This document shows positions 16,362-24,545 of a DNA stretch of 35,242 bases, in pieces. Under the pieces are notes generated by a model, which saw only the letters and a program-made list of their open reading frames with translations, was not told the origin of the DNA and made no database searches. The DNA lies in contig NZ_JAOARI010000004.1 of the NCBI RefSeq assembly GCF_025210605.1, positions 93,189 through 128,430 on the forward strand. Direction: 5' to 3'. The first letter of the stretch is position 1. The number at the start of each line of letters is the position of its first letter. Position numbers and translations under genes: made by a program. Origin of the DNA: Halodesulfovibrio sp. Lineage in GTDB: Bacteria; Desulfobacterota; Desulfovibrionia; Desulfovibrionales; Desulfovibrionaceae.

Positions 16362-16389
16362 AAGCCCTTCGTATGAAGGGCTTTTTGTT
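16362..16389 (+). terminator. Terminator of the 107-aa protein gene
   Basis: A perfect 9-bp stem AAGCCCTTC (16362-16370) with GAAGGGCTT (16375-16383) and a 4-base loop is followed by TTTGTTTTT. The rest of 16231-16532 contains no gene. Confidence 0.85.
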
Positions 16390-16532
16390 TTTACAGGTTC
16401 GTCTCAATACCGCTACGGACTGTCAGGGTAGGAATAGTGCAGATATATTAGTGTGGGCAGGGCACAAAATACAGGCACAGTGCGCGTTCTTTACGTATTA
16501 TAAGTTCTACATATTTTATCGGGAGAGATGGT

Positions 16533-17732
16533 ATGAATGCGTCAAAAGAAGCATGCCGGTTGTCGATTGGTAGTTGTATGGAAACTGCATTGTCACAGGG
16601 GCGGTTGCGTGTATTGATCGTAGGATGCGGTATAGCAGGGGCAACGCTTGCTGCTTTGCTGTATCAACGTGGAATAAATTCAGTGGTGACAGAGCAAGGT
16701 GACGAAAATGAAGCTAGCGGGTATGTGCTTGGACTCTATCCCTTGGGCAGCAGGGTGCTTTATGGCTTGAATATGCATCTACGTTACAGACAGATTAGCT
16801 CTAAAATGGAGCGATATGTTTTGTATGACCATTCCGGTAAAGTTCTTAAAGAGATTCCCTTAGACACGCTTGCTGATTCGTATGGTGATATTAGAGGAGT
16901 GGATAGAGGGGATTTACTCGCTTTGTTGCGAAGCGGTTTTCCGCGGGGAAACGTGTTCTATAATACGTCAATCCAGCATATACAGAACAACGACCAAAAC
17001 GTCATTGTGACGTTTTCTGATGGGTCTGCACAGGCTTTTGATCTTGTTGTCGGAGCAGATGGTGGGCATTCGCATGTCCGCGAGATGATTTTGTCTCAGA
17101 ATGAGTACACCTACAGACCAACAGGCTGGGGGGGCTGGGGAGTATGGAGGTCACTGGAAGGGTTTGATAATGCCACATACAGGGAACTGTGGGCAGATGG
17201 ATGGTTTGTTGGAATTTACCCTGTCCAGAATCGCCTTGCTGTCTACATGGGGGGCAGCAAAGACATGGTTTCTTCGGTTACGGCAACACAGTTTGCAAAA
17301 CTGTTACAGAGCAAACTTCCTGCCGGTGTGATGAAGACGGCACTGCAATCTTTAGAAGGGCTTGAAAATCCATATTTTTGGAATATGGAAGACTGCCGTG
17401 CTTCACGCTGGAGTGCTAAAAGAGTTGTGCTGCTGGGTGATGCTGCTACGTCATTTCTTCCTACAGCCGGTATTGGCTCATCTATTTCTATGGATTCTGC
17501 ATCGGTACTTGCAGAGGAATTAACACGCACTGACGCACTGCATGTTTCGCATGCAATATCTAACTACATTGCAAGACAGAAAAAACATGTGGAAACTGCA
17601 CAAAGAAAATCTCGTATTTTTGCTACTGTAATGCTCAAAAATTCTCTTTTAGCAATTAAATTACGTAACGCAATAATCAAAAAATGTTCAACTAGCAGTT
17701 TTTTGAAAGGTGTCTCAAAGATAATGCGTTGA
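16533..17732 (+). CDS. FAD-dependent monooxygenase (PHBH-type)
   Basis: A 399-aa flavoprotein of the group A aromatic hydroxylase/squalene-epoxidase-like family. It shows the dinucleotide fold VGCGIAGATLA (residues 30-40), the DG motif VVGADGGHSHVR (about 171-182) and the GD motif VVLLGDAATSFLPTAGIGSS (about 299-318), which binds the FAD ribityl/pyrophosphate. Such enzymes normally use O2, which is notable in an otherwise anaerobic-looking genome; some relatives act as oxidoreductases or halogenases instead. The substrate is unknown. The start ATG follows GGGAGAGATGG; about 24 residues precede the Rossmann fold. No neighbouring biosynthetic gene reveals the pathway. Confidence 0.85.
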   Translation: MNASKEACRLSIGSCMETALSQGRLRVLIVGCGIAGATLAALLYQRGINSVVTEQGDENEASGYVLGLYPLGSRVLYGLNMHLRYRQISSKMERYVLYDHSGKVLKEIPLDTLADSYGDIRGVDRGDLLALLRSGFPRGNVFYNTSIQHIQNNDQNVIVTFSDGSAQAFDLVVGADGGHSHVREMILSQNEYTYRPTGWGGWGVWRSLEGFDNATYRELWADGWFVGIYPVQNRLAVYMGGSKDMVSSVTATQFAKLLQSKLPAGVMKTALQSLEGLENPYFWNMEDCRASRWSAKRVVLLGDAATSFLPTAGIGSSISMDSASVLAEELTRTDALHVSHAISNYIARQKKHVETAQRKSRIFATVMLKNSLLAIKLRNAIIKKCSTSSFLKGVSKIMR

Positions 17733-18116
17733 TCTTGTAGTTCAAAAAATTCAACTTTTTTGTTGTGTAGCTGCGTAAAAATACATCATCAAACTATAAT
17801 ACTTTCAATATAGTAACCGATAAGCATCATATGCTGCAAATGTGGATGATCCTGCTTGTATATGTAATTTCTATAGAAAAAATGGAATAGTTTTCGATTT
17901 TTTCTTTATTTTTTGCGTAAAAGTAAAGGTGGTAGAAAAGTTCGTATATTGGTGATTGAGACAGTGCTGATATAGGAAATTCTTTTACATTGTTCAGAGA
18001 AGCAACAATAACTAATGAGCTGGAAAGCAGCAAAATTTTCAAAACATCATTAAACGAGTTCCAGCTTACTTTAGTTAATGCTGTCAGCAAGGTCTTTGTC
18101 TCTAGGGGTGACGTGA
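17733..18116. other. 384-base intergenic region before the chemoreceptor gene
   Basis: AT-rich DNA without a convincing gene. A minus-strand frame (17827-18090) is open but starts with TTG and has no ribosome-binding site. No clear terminator for the flavoprotein gene and no obvious flagellar (sigma28) promoter before the chemoreceptor were found. Confidence 0.5.
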
Positions 18117-20273
18117 ATGCTCAATACGATGAAAGTGAAAACTAAAATTGTTTTATGTTTGTGTGTTGCAATGTGTGTTGTTTTTGGAATGTATTCGTAT
18201 GAGTTTTCAATGAAAGCTCGTGAGATGTCTGTAGCGCAGGCAGAAGCACGCGCAAGGCTTGTTGGCGGAAAATACGGCAATGCTATCAGATTGAAACTTG
18301 AAAAGGCATTGAGTGTAACAGAAACGTTGGTTGAGTCTATTCGCTCAATGCAGGCGGATAAAGCGACGCTGGATCGTGACGTTATCGACTCAATGGCTAA
18401 GAATGCTATCCTTACCGATGAATTTTTTCATGGCATACAAGTTGTGTTTGAGCCGAACGCGCTCGATGGTCGTGATGCTGAATATGCAGGAAAGCGAGCA
18501 TGGTGGGGAAAGGATGGACGATATGGTCCATACTTTCGAAAAGTGAATGGAGAATTTCTTCCTGCTGATTTAACAAAAGCGAATCCCGAAACAACAAGAG
18601 GTTGGTACATGGGACCGCGCGACAAACACTCTGCTGTAATTATAGAGCCTTATTTTTCTGCGTATGCACGAAAATATATGACCACGGTAAGTGCCCCGTT
18701 GTTTGAAGCTGGAAAGTTTCTTGGTGTAGTCGGCATTGACGTTACGCTGGGTGCATTTAACAGAATGGCTCAAGAGATTAGACCAATGGAAACAGGTCGC
18801 GCTGCAATCATGTCTACAACAGGCTATCTTGTTGCACATCCCGATAAAAACCTCGTTGGTAAAAATATTGCCGAGGCTCTCCCAGAAGAATCACGGGGAG
18901 CCGTTCGTGATGCCATTGCAAAAGGGAAGCCCATTCAGTTTACTGCCGTTTCCCCTTTAGATGGTATTGAATATATGTACGTGTTCGAACCTATTGCTAT
19001 TACTGGCACTGATACGCCGTGGAGTATTTTGGTTCGAATCCCACTTGATACAATTCATAAAGATGCGAATGAGCTTCTGCACTTTAATCTATTGTTTTCC
19101 GTTGCTGCAATCGCCATCGTATCTTTACTCATTTTTGCTATCGTTTCCTATCTTACCAAGCCCTTTGCGGTGCTGATTGATGCTTCAAAAAATGTTGCGG
19201 CGGGGAACTATGAAGCCTTACCGGAGGAATCTTGTTTCAGTAGTGAGTTTTTGACACTGTATATATCTATAAAAGATATGGTGCATAAACTTGTCGCGAA
19301 CATGCGTACTGCGGATGAAAAATCAAAAGAGGCAGAAGAAAAAAGCCGCGAAGCAGAAGTAGCTTTGAGAGAGGCAGAAGAAGCCCGTGCTCAAGCGGAT
19401 GCTGCTAAACGTGAAGGGATGCTTCAGGCTGCGTTACAGTTAGAAGGTATTGTTATGCAGATTTCTTCTGCATCTGATGAGCTTGCCGCACAGGTTGATG
19501 AGGCAAGTCAGGGTGCTGATCTTCAGCGTGAGCATACAAGTGAAGCAGCTACAGCAATGGAGCAAATGACAGCAACAGTCATAGACGTTGCTGAACACTG
19601 TAGCAGTGCCGCAAAAAGTGCGGATGCCGCCCGCAGTAACGCTGAGTCTGGCGGTGAAGTGGTTGAAGCTGTTGTACGTTCGATTCATCAGGTTGACGAA
19701 GAGACGCGCAGGCTTGAAGTTTGTCTGAATGAGTTAGGAGGACAGGCTGAAGGTATTGGTGCAGTCATGAATGTTATTTCAGATATTGCAGATCAGACCA
19801 ATCTGGTAGCGCTTAATGCCGCGATAGAAGCTGCCCGCGCAGGTGAAGCAGGGCGTGGCTTTTCTGTTGTTGCAGATGAAGTACGAAAGCTCGCTGAAAG
19901 AACAATGTCGGCGACCTTAGAAGTAGAGAGAGCAGTTTCAGCAATTCAGAAGGGAGCACTTCAGAATATTACGGAAATGAAAGAAACAGCAGGGATTGTT
20001 AATTCTAGCAATAAACTTGCATCTCAGGCAGGCGAAGCGCTTACCACTATTGTCGGCATAGTTAATAATACTTCAGATCAGGTTAGAACCATTGCCACAG
20101 CAGTTGAAGAACAATCAGCCGCTTCAGAATTAATTAGTCAACGCACGGATGAAGTTAACAGAATAGCGGGTGATACAGCGGAATCAATGACGCAGTCTGC
20201 ACTGGCAATGAATGAGTTAGCACATCTTACTGGGCAGTTGTCACAACTGGTGGAAGATTTGAAGAGTATGTAA
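18117..20273 (+). CDS. Methyl-accepting chemotaxis protein with Cache sensor
   Basis: A 718-aa inner-membrane chemoreceptor. The first membrane segment is at about residues 9-28. A large periplasmic sensor (about 35-315) shows double-Cache features: [30 protein letters not shown] and [10 protein letters not shown]. These often bind amino acids or small organic acids. The second membrane segment lies at about 322-345, then HAMP, and a long Glu/Ala-rich coiled coil ([20 protein letters not shown]). The conserved signalling hairpin is [22 protein letters not shown]...[17 protein letters not shown] (about 551-596). No CheR-tethering pentapeptide ends the protein. The ATG follows AGGGGTGA; a second in-frame ATG is 4 codons in. 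A terminator follows. Confidence 0.93.
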   Translation: MLNTMKVKTKIVLCLCVAMCVVFGMYSYEFSMKAREMSVAQAEARARLVGGKYGNAIRLKLEKALSVTETLVESIRSMQADKATLDRDVIDSMAKNAILTDEFFHGIQVVFEPNALDGRDAEYAGKRAWWGKDGRYGPYFRKVNGEFLPADLTKANPETTRGWYMGPRDKHSAVIIEPYFSAYARKYMTTVSAPLFEAGKFLGVVGIDVTLGAFNRMAQEIRPMETGRAAIMSTTGYLVAHPDKNLVGKNIAEALPEESRGAVRDAIAKGKPIQFTAVSPLDGIEYMYVFEPIAITGTDTPWSILVRIPLDTIHKDANELLHFNLLFSVAAIAIVSLLIFAIVSYLTKPFAVLIDASKNVAAGNYEALPEESCFSSEFLTLYISIKDMVHKLVANMRTADEKSKEAEEKSREAEVALREAEEARAQADAAKREGMLQAALQLEGIVMQISSASDELAAQVDEASQGADLQREHTSEAATAMEQMTATVIDVAEHCSSAAKSADAARSNAESGGEVVEAVVRSIHQVDEETRRLEVCLNELGGQAEGIGAVMNVISDIADQTNLVALNAAIEAARAGEAGRGFSVVADEVRKLAERTMSATLEVERAVSAIQKGALQNITEMKETAGIVNSSNKLASQAGEALTTIVGIVNNTSDQVRTIATAVEEQSAASELISQRTDEVNRIAGDTAESMTQSALAMNELAHLTGQLSQLVEDLKSM

Positions 20274-20293
20274 TTATTACTGGTTATAGATTG

Positions 20294-20329
20294 AAAAGCC
20301 TGAATCATGAATTTGATTCAGGCTTTTTT
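20294..20329 (+). terminator. Terminator of the chemoreceptor gene
   Basis: A perfect 14-bp stem (20294-20307 with 20314-20327) with a 6-base loop is followed by T residues, about 20 bases after the stop codon. Confidence 0.88.
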
Positions 20330-20431
20330 ATTATTTGGCTTACAAAAAATAGCAAGAGAGGCAGCGCCGTGTATGCTGATCTATTTATGGTGGTTAAAGG
20401 TGGGTAATACCCGACCATCAATAACGATTTT

Positions 20432-21229
20432 TTATTCTACCGACCTGTCTTTCTTCAAAATGAGTGTCATTGCCGCGGTGAAACAGCGTTTTCTAACTAA
20501 AAGAAGCACGAGTATAGATGTCAGTGCAGTAGAGCCAACAATCATAAGCATGACAACTATCTGATATCGAACAGCATCTTGAGGATCAGCTCCCGCAAGG
20601 ATTTGTCCCGTCATCATCCCGGGAAGAGACACTAGCCCGACACTCATCATAGAGTTAATTGCTGGAATCATACCTGCTTTTAACGATGTTCTGAAAATGC
20701 TTTCCGTAGCTTCTTTGTAATCCGCTCCATAACATAAATACATTTCTACCTGATCGCGCTTTGTGTGCAGTTCAGAAAAAAAGCGTTCAAGAGTAAGGGA
20801 AAGGGCATTCATGGAATTCCCCGCAACCATACCTCCTATCGGGATAAAATATTGCGGACTCCACCACGGTTCTGCTCCAATGATTACCTTTGTAACAACG
20901 ATAGTAATGAGGGAGTAGCTGAGCATTACTGCAAGTGTCGTGGGGGCAAAATAAGCGACTTGTTTTTCTTTTACGCGCCCATGAACAATATGTACTGAGA
21001 TAAACGTCATGAGCAGGTAAACAGCGATGACAAGAAGAGCATTGTTCAGTCCGAAAAGCAGCTTGAGTAAGTAACCCATCGCTAGAAGCTGGGTAAAAGT
21101 GCGGAATACACCGACGAGCAGGTCGCGCTCAAGTTTCAAATGGTAATAAAGAGATGCCGCTCCAGATATTCCCACAAGCCCGAGTGCAATTAAAAGTTGG
21201 TGCCATGCAATAGGAATGAATGTGGTCAT
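20432..21229 (-). CDS. fetB: Metal (iron) exporter permease, FetB/YbbM family
   Basis: A 265-aa inner-membrane protein of the UPF0014 family with about seven hydrophobic segments. The conserved central stretch is IPIGGMVAGNSMNALSLTLER, and the typical late segments are MIPAINSMMSVGLVSLPGMM and TGQILAGADPQDAVRYQ. FetAB of E. coli exports excess iron and helps under peroxide stress, which would suit the nearby peroxide-reducing rubrerythrins. The ATG overlaps the fetA stop by four bases (ATGA), showing coupling. Confidence 0.88.
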   Translation of the reverse strand: MTTFIPIAWHQLLIALGLVGISGAASLYYHLKLERDLLVGVFRTFTQLLAMGYLLKLLFGLNNALLVIAVYLLMTFISVHIVHGRVKEKQVAYFAPTTLAVMLSYSLITIVVTKVIIGAEPWWSPQYFIPIGGMVAGNSMNALSLTLERFFSELHTKRDQVEMYLCYGADYKEATESIFRTSLKAGMIPAINSMMSVGLVSLPGMMTGQILAGADPQDAVRYQIVVMLMIVGSTALTSILVLLLVRKRCFTAAMTLILKKDRSVE

Positions 21230-21930
21230 GATGTTACGCTCACAGCGCCATTTTCAATGTGAAGATGCATATGCTGGCAGGTCGGGTGATAGCTGGTATG
21301 ATTTACCATTATGACAGATGTTCCTTGGTGTATCAGTTCTTCGGCTGCGGCTTCCACCCGTTCTCTACTTTCACGGTCAAGTGAGCTGGTTGGTTCGTCC
21401 AGACAGATGACATCAGGAGAGGTAAGCACTGCTCTGATAAAACATATGCGTTGCTGTTGTCCGACTGAAAGAGTATTTGCCGGAGCATCAAGTGATATTC
21501 CTTCTAAGCCGAGTTTGGTAAGCCATTGTTGCAGTTCCTGCTCTTCAGGTTGGGCACAGTGTTTTCTACTGTGCAACGTAAACGGGAAGAGTAAATTTTC
21601 ACGTATGGAACCTGATATCAGGACTGGTTGTTGTTGGAGAAAACCAATGTGCGAGCGTAGAGTCGGTGGAAAAAATGTCGTAATAGGTTTTCCATGGAGC
21701 AGTATCCGTCCTTGATAGGGATCTTCCAGCCTGACGATTAAGCGCAGTAACGTCGATTTTCCAGTGCCTGACGCACCGGATATAAGAACAAACTGACCTT
21801 TAGGCACGTTGAATGAAACGTGCTGTAATCCTACACCGCCTGGCCATGCAAAACTGACATCATCAAATACAAGAACAGGAGTGGATGCAGTATGTTCATG
21901 CACTTGAGAATATGGCTTTGAGTGATGCAT
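21226..21930 (-). CDS. fetA: Metal (iron) exporter ATPase, FetA/YbbL family
   Basis: A 234-aa ABC ATPase. Walker A is SGASGTGKST (residues 51-60), the Q-loop FLQQQPVLISGSIRENLLFPF, the signature LSVGQQQR (154-161; V in place of the usual G) and Walker [13 protein letters not shown] (174-185), with the switch histidine in MVNHTS. LQQ-PVL-GS-REN is typical of the YbbL branch. The first 18 residues (His- and Ser-rich) precede the domain. The ATG has a modest ribosome-binding site (AGAGAA). It forms a two-gene operon with fetB. Confidence 0.88.
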   Translation of the reverse strand: MHHSKPYSQVHEHTASTPVLVFDDVSFAWPGGVGLQHVSFNVPKGQFVLISGASGTGKSTLLRLIVRLEDPYQGRILLHGKPITTFFPPTLRSHIGFLQQQPVLISGSIRENLLFPFTLHSRKHCAQPEEQELQQWLTKLGLEGISLDAPANTLSVGQQQRICFIRAVLTSPDVICLDEPTSSLDRESRERVEAAAEELIHQGTSVIMVNHTSYHPTCQHMHLHIENGAVSVTS

Positions 21931-22374
21931 ATGTTCTCTAAAATAATATTAAATGTGGTTGTTGAACAAATGAAGCCGAGCCGCCTCTAGAGTCTATCTA
22001 TTTTGAGCATGCTTAACCTATTCCGACATATATATGATTAATGTCAAGCAGATGGAGACAATGTGACAAAACAAAAACATGTGCTATCTTCTGCTGATAG
22101 AATACGATGTAATGTGCTTTACAGTCGCGCTAATTGCTAATGGGCATAACGCTCCGTATACAAATAGCAGCTTCCTTTTTTGCGAACGTTTGCAGTTCTT
22201 GATTGGCAAGGTTTGCAGATGCTCTATTAGATGTATCGAAAAACGCATTGAAAAATAGAAAACAGGCAATAGGGATGCTTGTTTTTTTTAGGCTTGCGCT
22301 GTGTGCTGAGAACTTCGTACTATATTTTTTTAATCTATTGCTGATTGGCAGATGGTTTTAACGACAGGAAAAGT
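21931..22374. other. 444-base intergenic region before the PAS-like gene
   Basis: The minus strand has TTGACA (22042-22047), part of a GACAT-N11-ATGTC inverted repeat (22025-22045), a plausible fetAB promoter/operator although the -10 is poor. On the plus strand a 59-codon open frame (22079-22258) without a ribosome-binding site ends two bases before a terminator-like hairpin. It could be a small RNA or a short gene. A CTATC/GATAG repeat lies at 22083-22099. Confidence 0.4.
22260..22291 (+). terminator. Orphan terminator-like hairpin
   Basis: AAACAGGCA (22260-22268) pairs with TGCTTGTTT (22276-22284, one wobble) and is followed by a T-run of about eight. No recognised plus-strand gene ends here, so it may close a small RNA or the 59-codon frame at 22079-22258. 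Confidence 0.5.
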
Positions 22375-23349
22375 ATGCGTCAGAACGGAATTGAAAATAC
22401 GGAGGCTACAGCAACCATTTCTAAAAAGGATTTGCTGAGCTTTGTTCAAGATTTTCAGGCAGTGTTATGGAGAGTGGAAATTCCTCGTTCTCGTATCGAA
22501 ATCCTGAATGATATTATAATTGAGGGGCTTGGGGAGTATACGCATCTTTTTGTAAAGAATGCAGCTTTTAGAGAGTCACTCTTAGAGCCGAAAGAAAAAA
22601 AGCGTGTGGATATTTTTTTCGAAAACATGAAAGAGTATAACGCCGCGACTACTGTGTTTCGTGTTCCGGGAAAATCTGGTGAATTCATCTGGCTTAAGTT
22701 GTGTGGTACCCGCAGTTCATGTGACCCTGATTACTATCACGGGTGTTTGGTGGATGTAACGGATACTGCCACGCAGGCTGTGGCTGCGATGGAAGAAAAG
22801 AATGGACATGTTGCATCAGATATTGCTGAAAAATACGCTTCAGCTAAGCCGCACGCGGCTGTTGAATTGTCCCAAGGCGATCATGAGTACAATATAGACA
22901 TTGCAGATGCGCTTAATGAAACGTACGCGCGGTTGCAAGCACAAGAGAGCTGTGACGCGTTGCTGTTCTCCGATGTGCATATACGAAAAAACATGGTGAC
23001 GGTGTATTTTAGCGGGAAACCATTTGAAATGGAAAAACAAGGGGAATCTTACCTGTATGCTGGAACGGTTGCCCAAGATATCGTCCGCTATGAGCTGGAT
23101 TACCTTATTGTTGATGACACAATGGATAGTATAAAGCCGATTGACTGGGCTTTATTCGTGCCGCAAGGCATACGGTCATATTATGCGAAGCCATATTATG
23201 TGCGGGGTGTGTTACGGAGCGTTCTTGTCATCTGCTCTAAAAGAAAATCAATGTATACCAATAGGCACGTTGATTCCTACAATGAGATCCTAGAACCTTT
23301 TATGCAGACAGTGCGTAATTGGCGGCGGCAGACTAAAGCCAGTAGTTAG
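22375..23349 (+). CDS. PAS-like sensory protein without output domain
   Basis: A 324-aa soluble protein. Residues about 15-145 resemble a PAS domain: VLWRVEIPRSRIEILND, then the final strands GEFIWLKLCGTR and GCLVDVTD (the usual PAC ending). The second half (about 165-310) contains QESCDALLFSDVHIRK and VRGVLRSVLVICSKRK, a layout like a GAF domain. No kinase, GGDEF, EAL or HTH domain is present, so it would act through a partner. The start is ATG 22375, preceded by ACAGGAAAAG; a TTG 30 bases earlier is unlikely. A perfect terminator follows and the next gene is a GntR regulator. The ligand is unknown. Confidence 0.6.
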   Translation: MRQNGIENTEATATISKKDLLSFVQDFQAVLWRVEIPRSRIEILNDIIIEGLGEYTHLFVKNAAFRESLLEPKEKKRVDIFFENMKEYNAATTVFRVPGKSGEFIWLKLCGTRSSCDPDYYHGCLVDVTDTATQAVAAMEEKNGHVASDIAEKYASAKPHAAVELSQGDHEYNIDIADALNETYARLQAQESCDALLFSDVHIRKNMVTVYFSGKPFEMEKQGESYLYAGTVAQDIVRYELDYLIVDDTMDSIKPIDWALFVPQGIRSYYAKPYYVRGVLRSVLVICSKRKSMYTNRHVDSYNEILEPFMQTVRNWRRQTKASS

Positions 23350-23384
23350 TTCTGTAGAACGATATATTGGGGCGTAATGCCCAT

Positions 23385-23425
23385 ACAATAAAACCACTTG
23401 TAATAATTATAAGTGGTTTTATTGT
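23385..23425 (+). terminator. Terminator of the PAS-like gene
   Basis: A perfect 15-bp stem (23385-23399 and 23411-23425) starts 36 bases after the stop. The right arm ends TTTTATTGT, giving a weak T-tail. Confidence 0.75.
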
Positions 23426-23428
23426 GTC

Positions 23429-23476
23429 ATTGGGTCACCCAATTGCTAATTTGGCTCATTAATTGGTCATATTGGG
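23429..23476. promoter_or_regulatory. Candidate FadR/PdhR-type operator cluster before the GntR gene
   Basis: ATTGGGTCACCCAAT (23429-23443) is a perfect palindrome of the form ATTGGkNNNmCCAAT. It closely resembles the ATTGGTnnnACCAAT boxes bound by PdhR/LldR members of the FadR subfamily. Three further TTGG half sites follow (23451, 23463, 23472). They lie about 100 bases upstream of the FadR-type gene, suggesting autoregulation. Confidence 0.5.
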
Positions 23477-23571
23477 TTAACTTTTATATGAAAAAACGCT
23501 TTTTATTGTTATCGAGTTTTGGTGCATGTAATTAGAGAGTCACTCTAGGGTAAAAAGACTAGAGAGGAATT

Positions 23572-24321
23572 TTGTTTGGGGGGCTTGTGAAGGGATACGA
23601 GGAATTACTTCAAAAATTATCAGTAGTTGTGAAGGAGAGAAACCTTCAACCGGGGGATAAGCTTCCTCCAGAGCGAGAGCTTGCTCCGCTTATCGGGGTT
23701 TCCCGAAATACTCTGCGAAATACACTTCATAAACTTGAAGCTTGCAGGCTCGTGTCCATCCGCAGGGGAAGTGGTACTTTTTTGCACAGCTGTTTGCTGG
23801 ATCTAGAAGATACTAACCAACCAGAAAGACGAGATTCAACCCGCCAGATAGCAGAGCAATGTGAAGCTGCATACTTGATGTTACCAATTATTGCTGCGCA
23901 AAGTGCAGAAAATATTGGAATACGACTTATTGATAAGTTGCAGCACTGCAATGTTGCTTTGTCCCGCAGCCTGTTATCCGGCTCAACTTCAATGGTCTTT
24001 GACGATATAGTCTCTTTTTTGCGCATGCTGGCGCAGGGAGCTAATAATCAATATTTGATGAGCATAATGGAACAGATTTGTGCTCCGTCTGATTTATTCG
24101 GGGAAGTTTTATTCAGACTGACACAAGAACAGCGTGGTAAGCTTTTTGCTTCGCACGTAAAACTCATTCATGCCTTGCGTGAGCGGAACAGTAAGCAAGC
24201 TGCCGCGTTGATGCAGCGATATGTACTGTTTATTTCAAATGTTGCGGAGGAGCATTGCGGTGTTCGCGCAACGGACTTGGTTTTTGCCGCTATGCAGGAA
24301 TACGAAGAGGAATGGCTGTGA
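23572..24321 (+). CDS. GntR-family transcriptional regulator, FadR subfamily
   Basis: A 249-aa regulator. The N-terminal winged helix has the canonical pattern LQPGDKLPPERELAPLIGVSRNTLRNTLHKLEACRLVSIRRGSGTF (quoted in pieces: LQPGDKLPPEREL, GVSRNTLRNTLHKLE, RRGSGTF). The C-terminal all-helical FCD ligand-binding domain (about residues 85-225) often binds organic acids with a metal. The start is uncertain: TTG 23572 with AGAGAGGA close by, or GTG 23587 with GGGGGG in front; both spacings are short. A PdhR/LldR-like palindrome lies upstream. The effector is unknown, and the nearest candidate target is the cysteine-rich gene downstream. Confidence 0.88.
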   Translation: MFGGLVKGYEELLQKLSVVVKERNLQPGDKLPPERELAPLIGVSRNTLRNTLHKLEACRLVSIRRGSGTFLHSCLLDLEDTNQPERRDSTRQIAEQCEAAYLMLPIIAAQSAENIGIRLIDKLQHCNVALSRSLLSGSTSMVFDDIVSFLRMLAQGANNQYLMSIMEQICAPSDLFGEVLFRLTQEQRGKLFASHVKLIHALRERNSKQAAALMQRYVLFISNVAEEHCGVRATDLVFAAMQEYEEEWL

Positions 24322-24395
24322 AGATTGCCTGAACCACATGAAAAGCGAGTGACACTGTAGGGCACATAAAATTTTATTACAGGTTCAACTCGATT

Positions 24396-24413
24396 ATGTA
24401 TCGAATGATACAT
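24396..24413. promoter_or_regulatory. Palindrome, candidate operator for the cysteine-rich gene
   Basis: ATGTATCGAATGATACAT has 7-base perfect arms around GAAT. It lies between the GntR gene and the next gene. GntR proteins bind such GTAT-type palindromes, but this differs from the ATTGG-type site before the regulator itself. Confidence 0.4.
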
Positions 24414-24420
24414 TCCGCTC

Positions 24421-24528
24421 GGTAATGGCGGTATCATTACCTTTGCTTAACTCCCTAACACCCTGAACGCTCAGTAAAGGGGATAAGGTCGCCTGAAGCA
24501 TTACGCTCCCGTTATGGGGCTTCAGGCG
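24421..24528 (+). promoter_or_regulatory. Structured leader of the cysteine-rich gene
   Basis: GGTAATG (24421-24427) pairs with CATTACC (24435-24441). A long stem CGCCTGAAGC (24490-24499) with GCTTCAGGCG (24519-24528) continues inward through a second partial pairing around CTCC. The hairpin ends six bases before the AAGGAG ribosome-binding site and lacks a T-tail, so it is more likely to affect translation or mRNA stability than to terminate. Confidence 0.4.
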
Positions 24529-24545
24529 GCTCAAAAGGAGACTGT

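Noticed and set aside
17827..18090. Minus-strand 87-codon frame with one hydrophobic segment
   Set aside because: TTG start without ribosome-binding site, in AT-rich DNA where such frames arise by chance.
22084..22269. Minus-strand 61-codon frame
   Set aside because: Overlaps another chance frame and has no ribosome-binding site or known motif.
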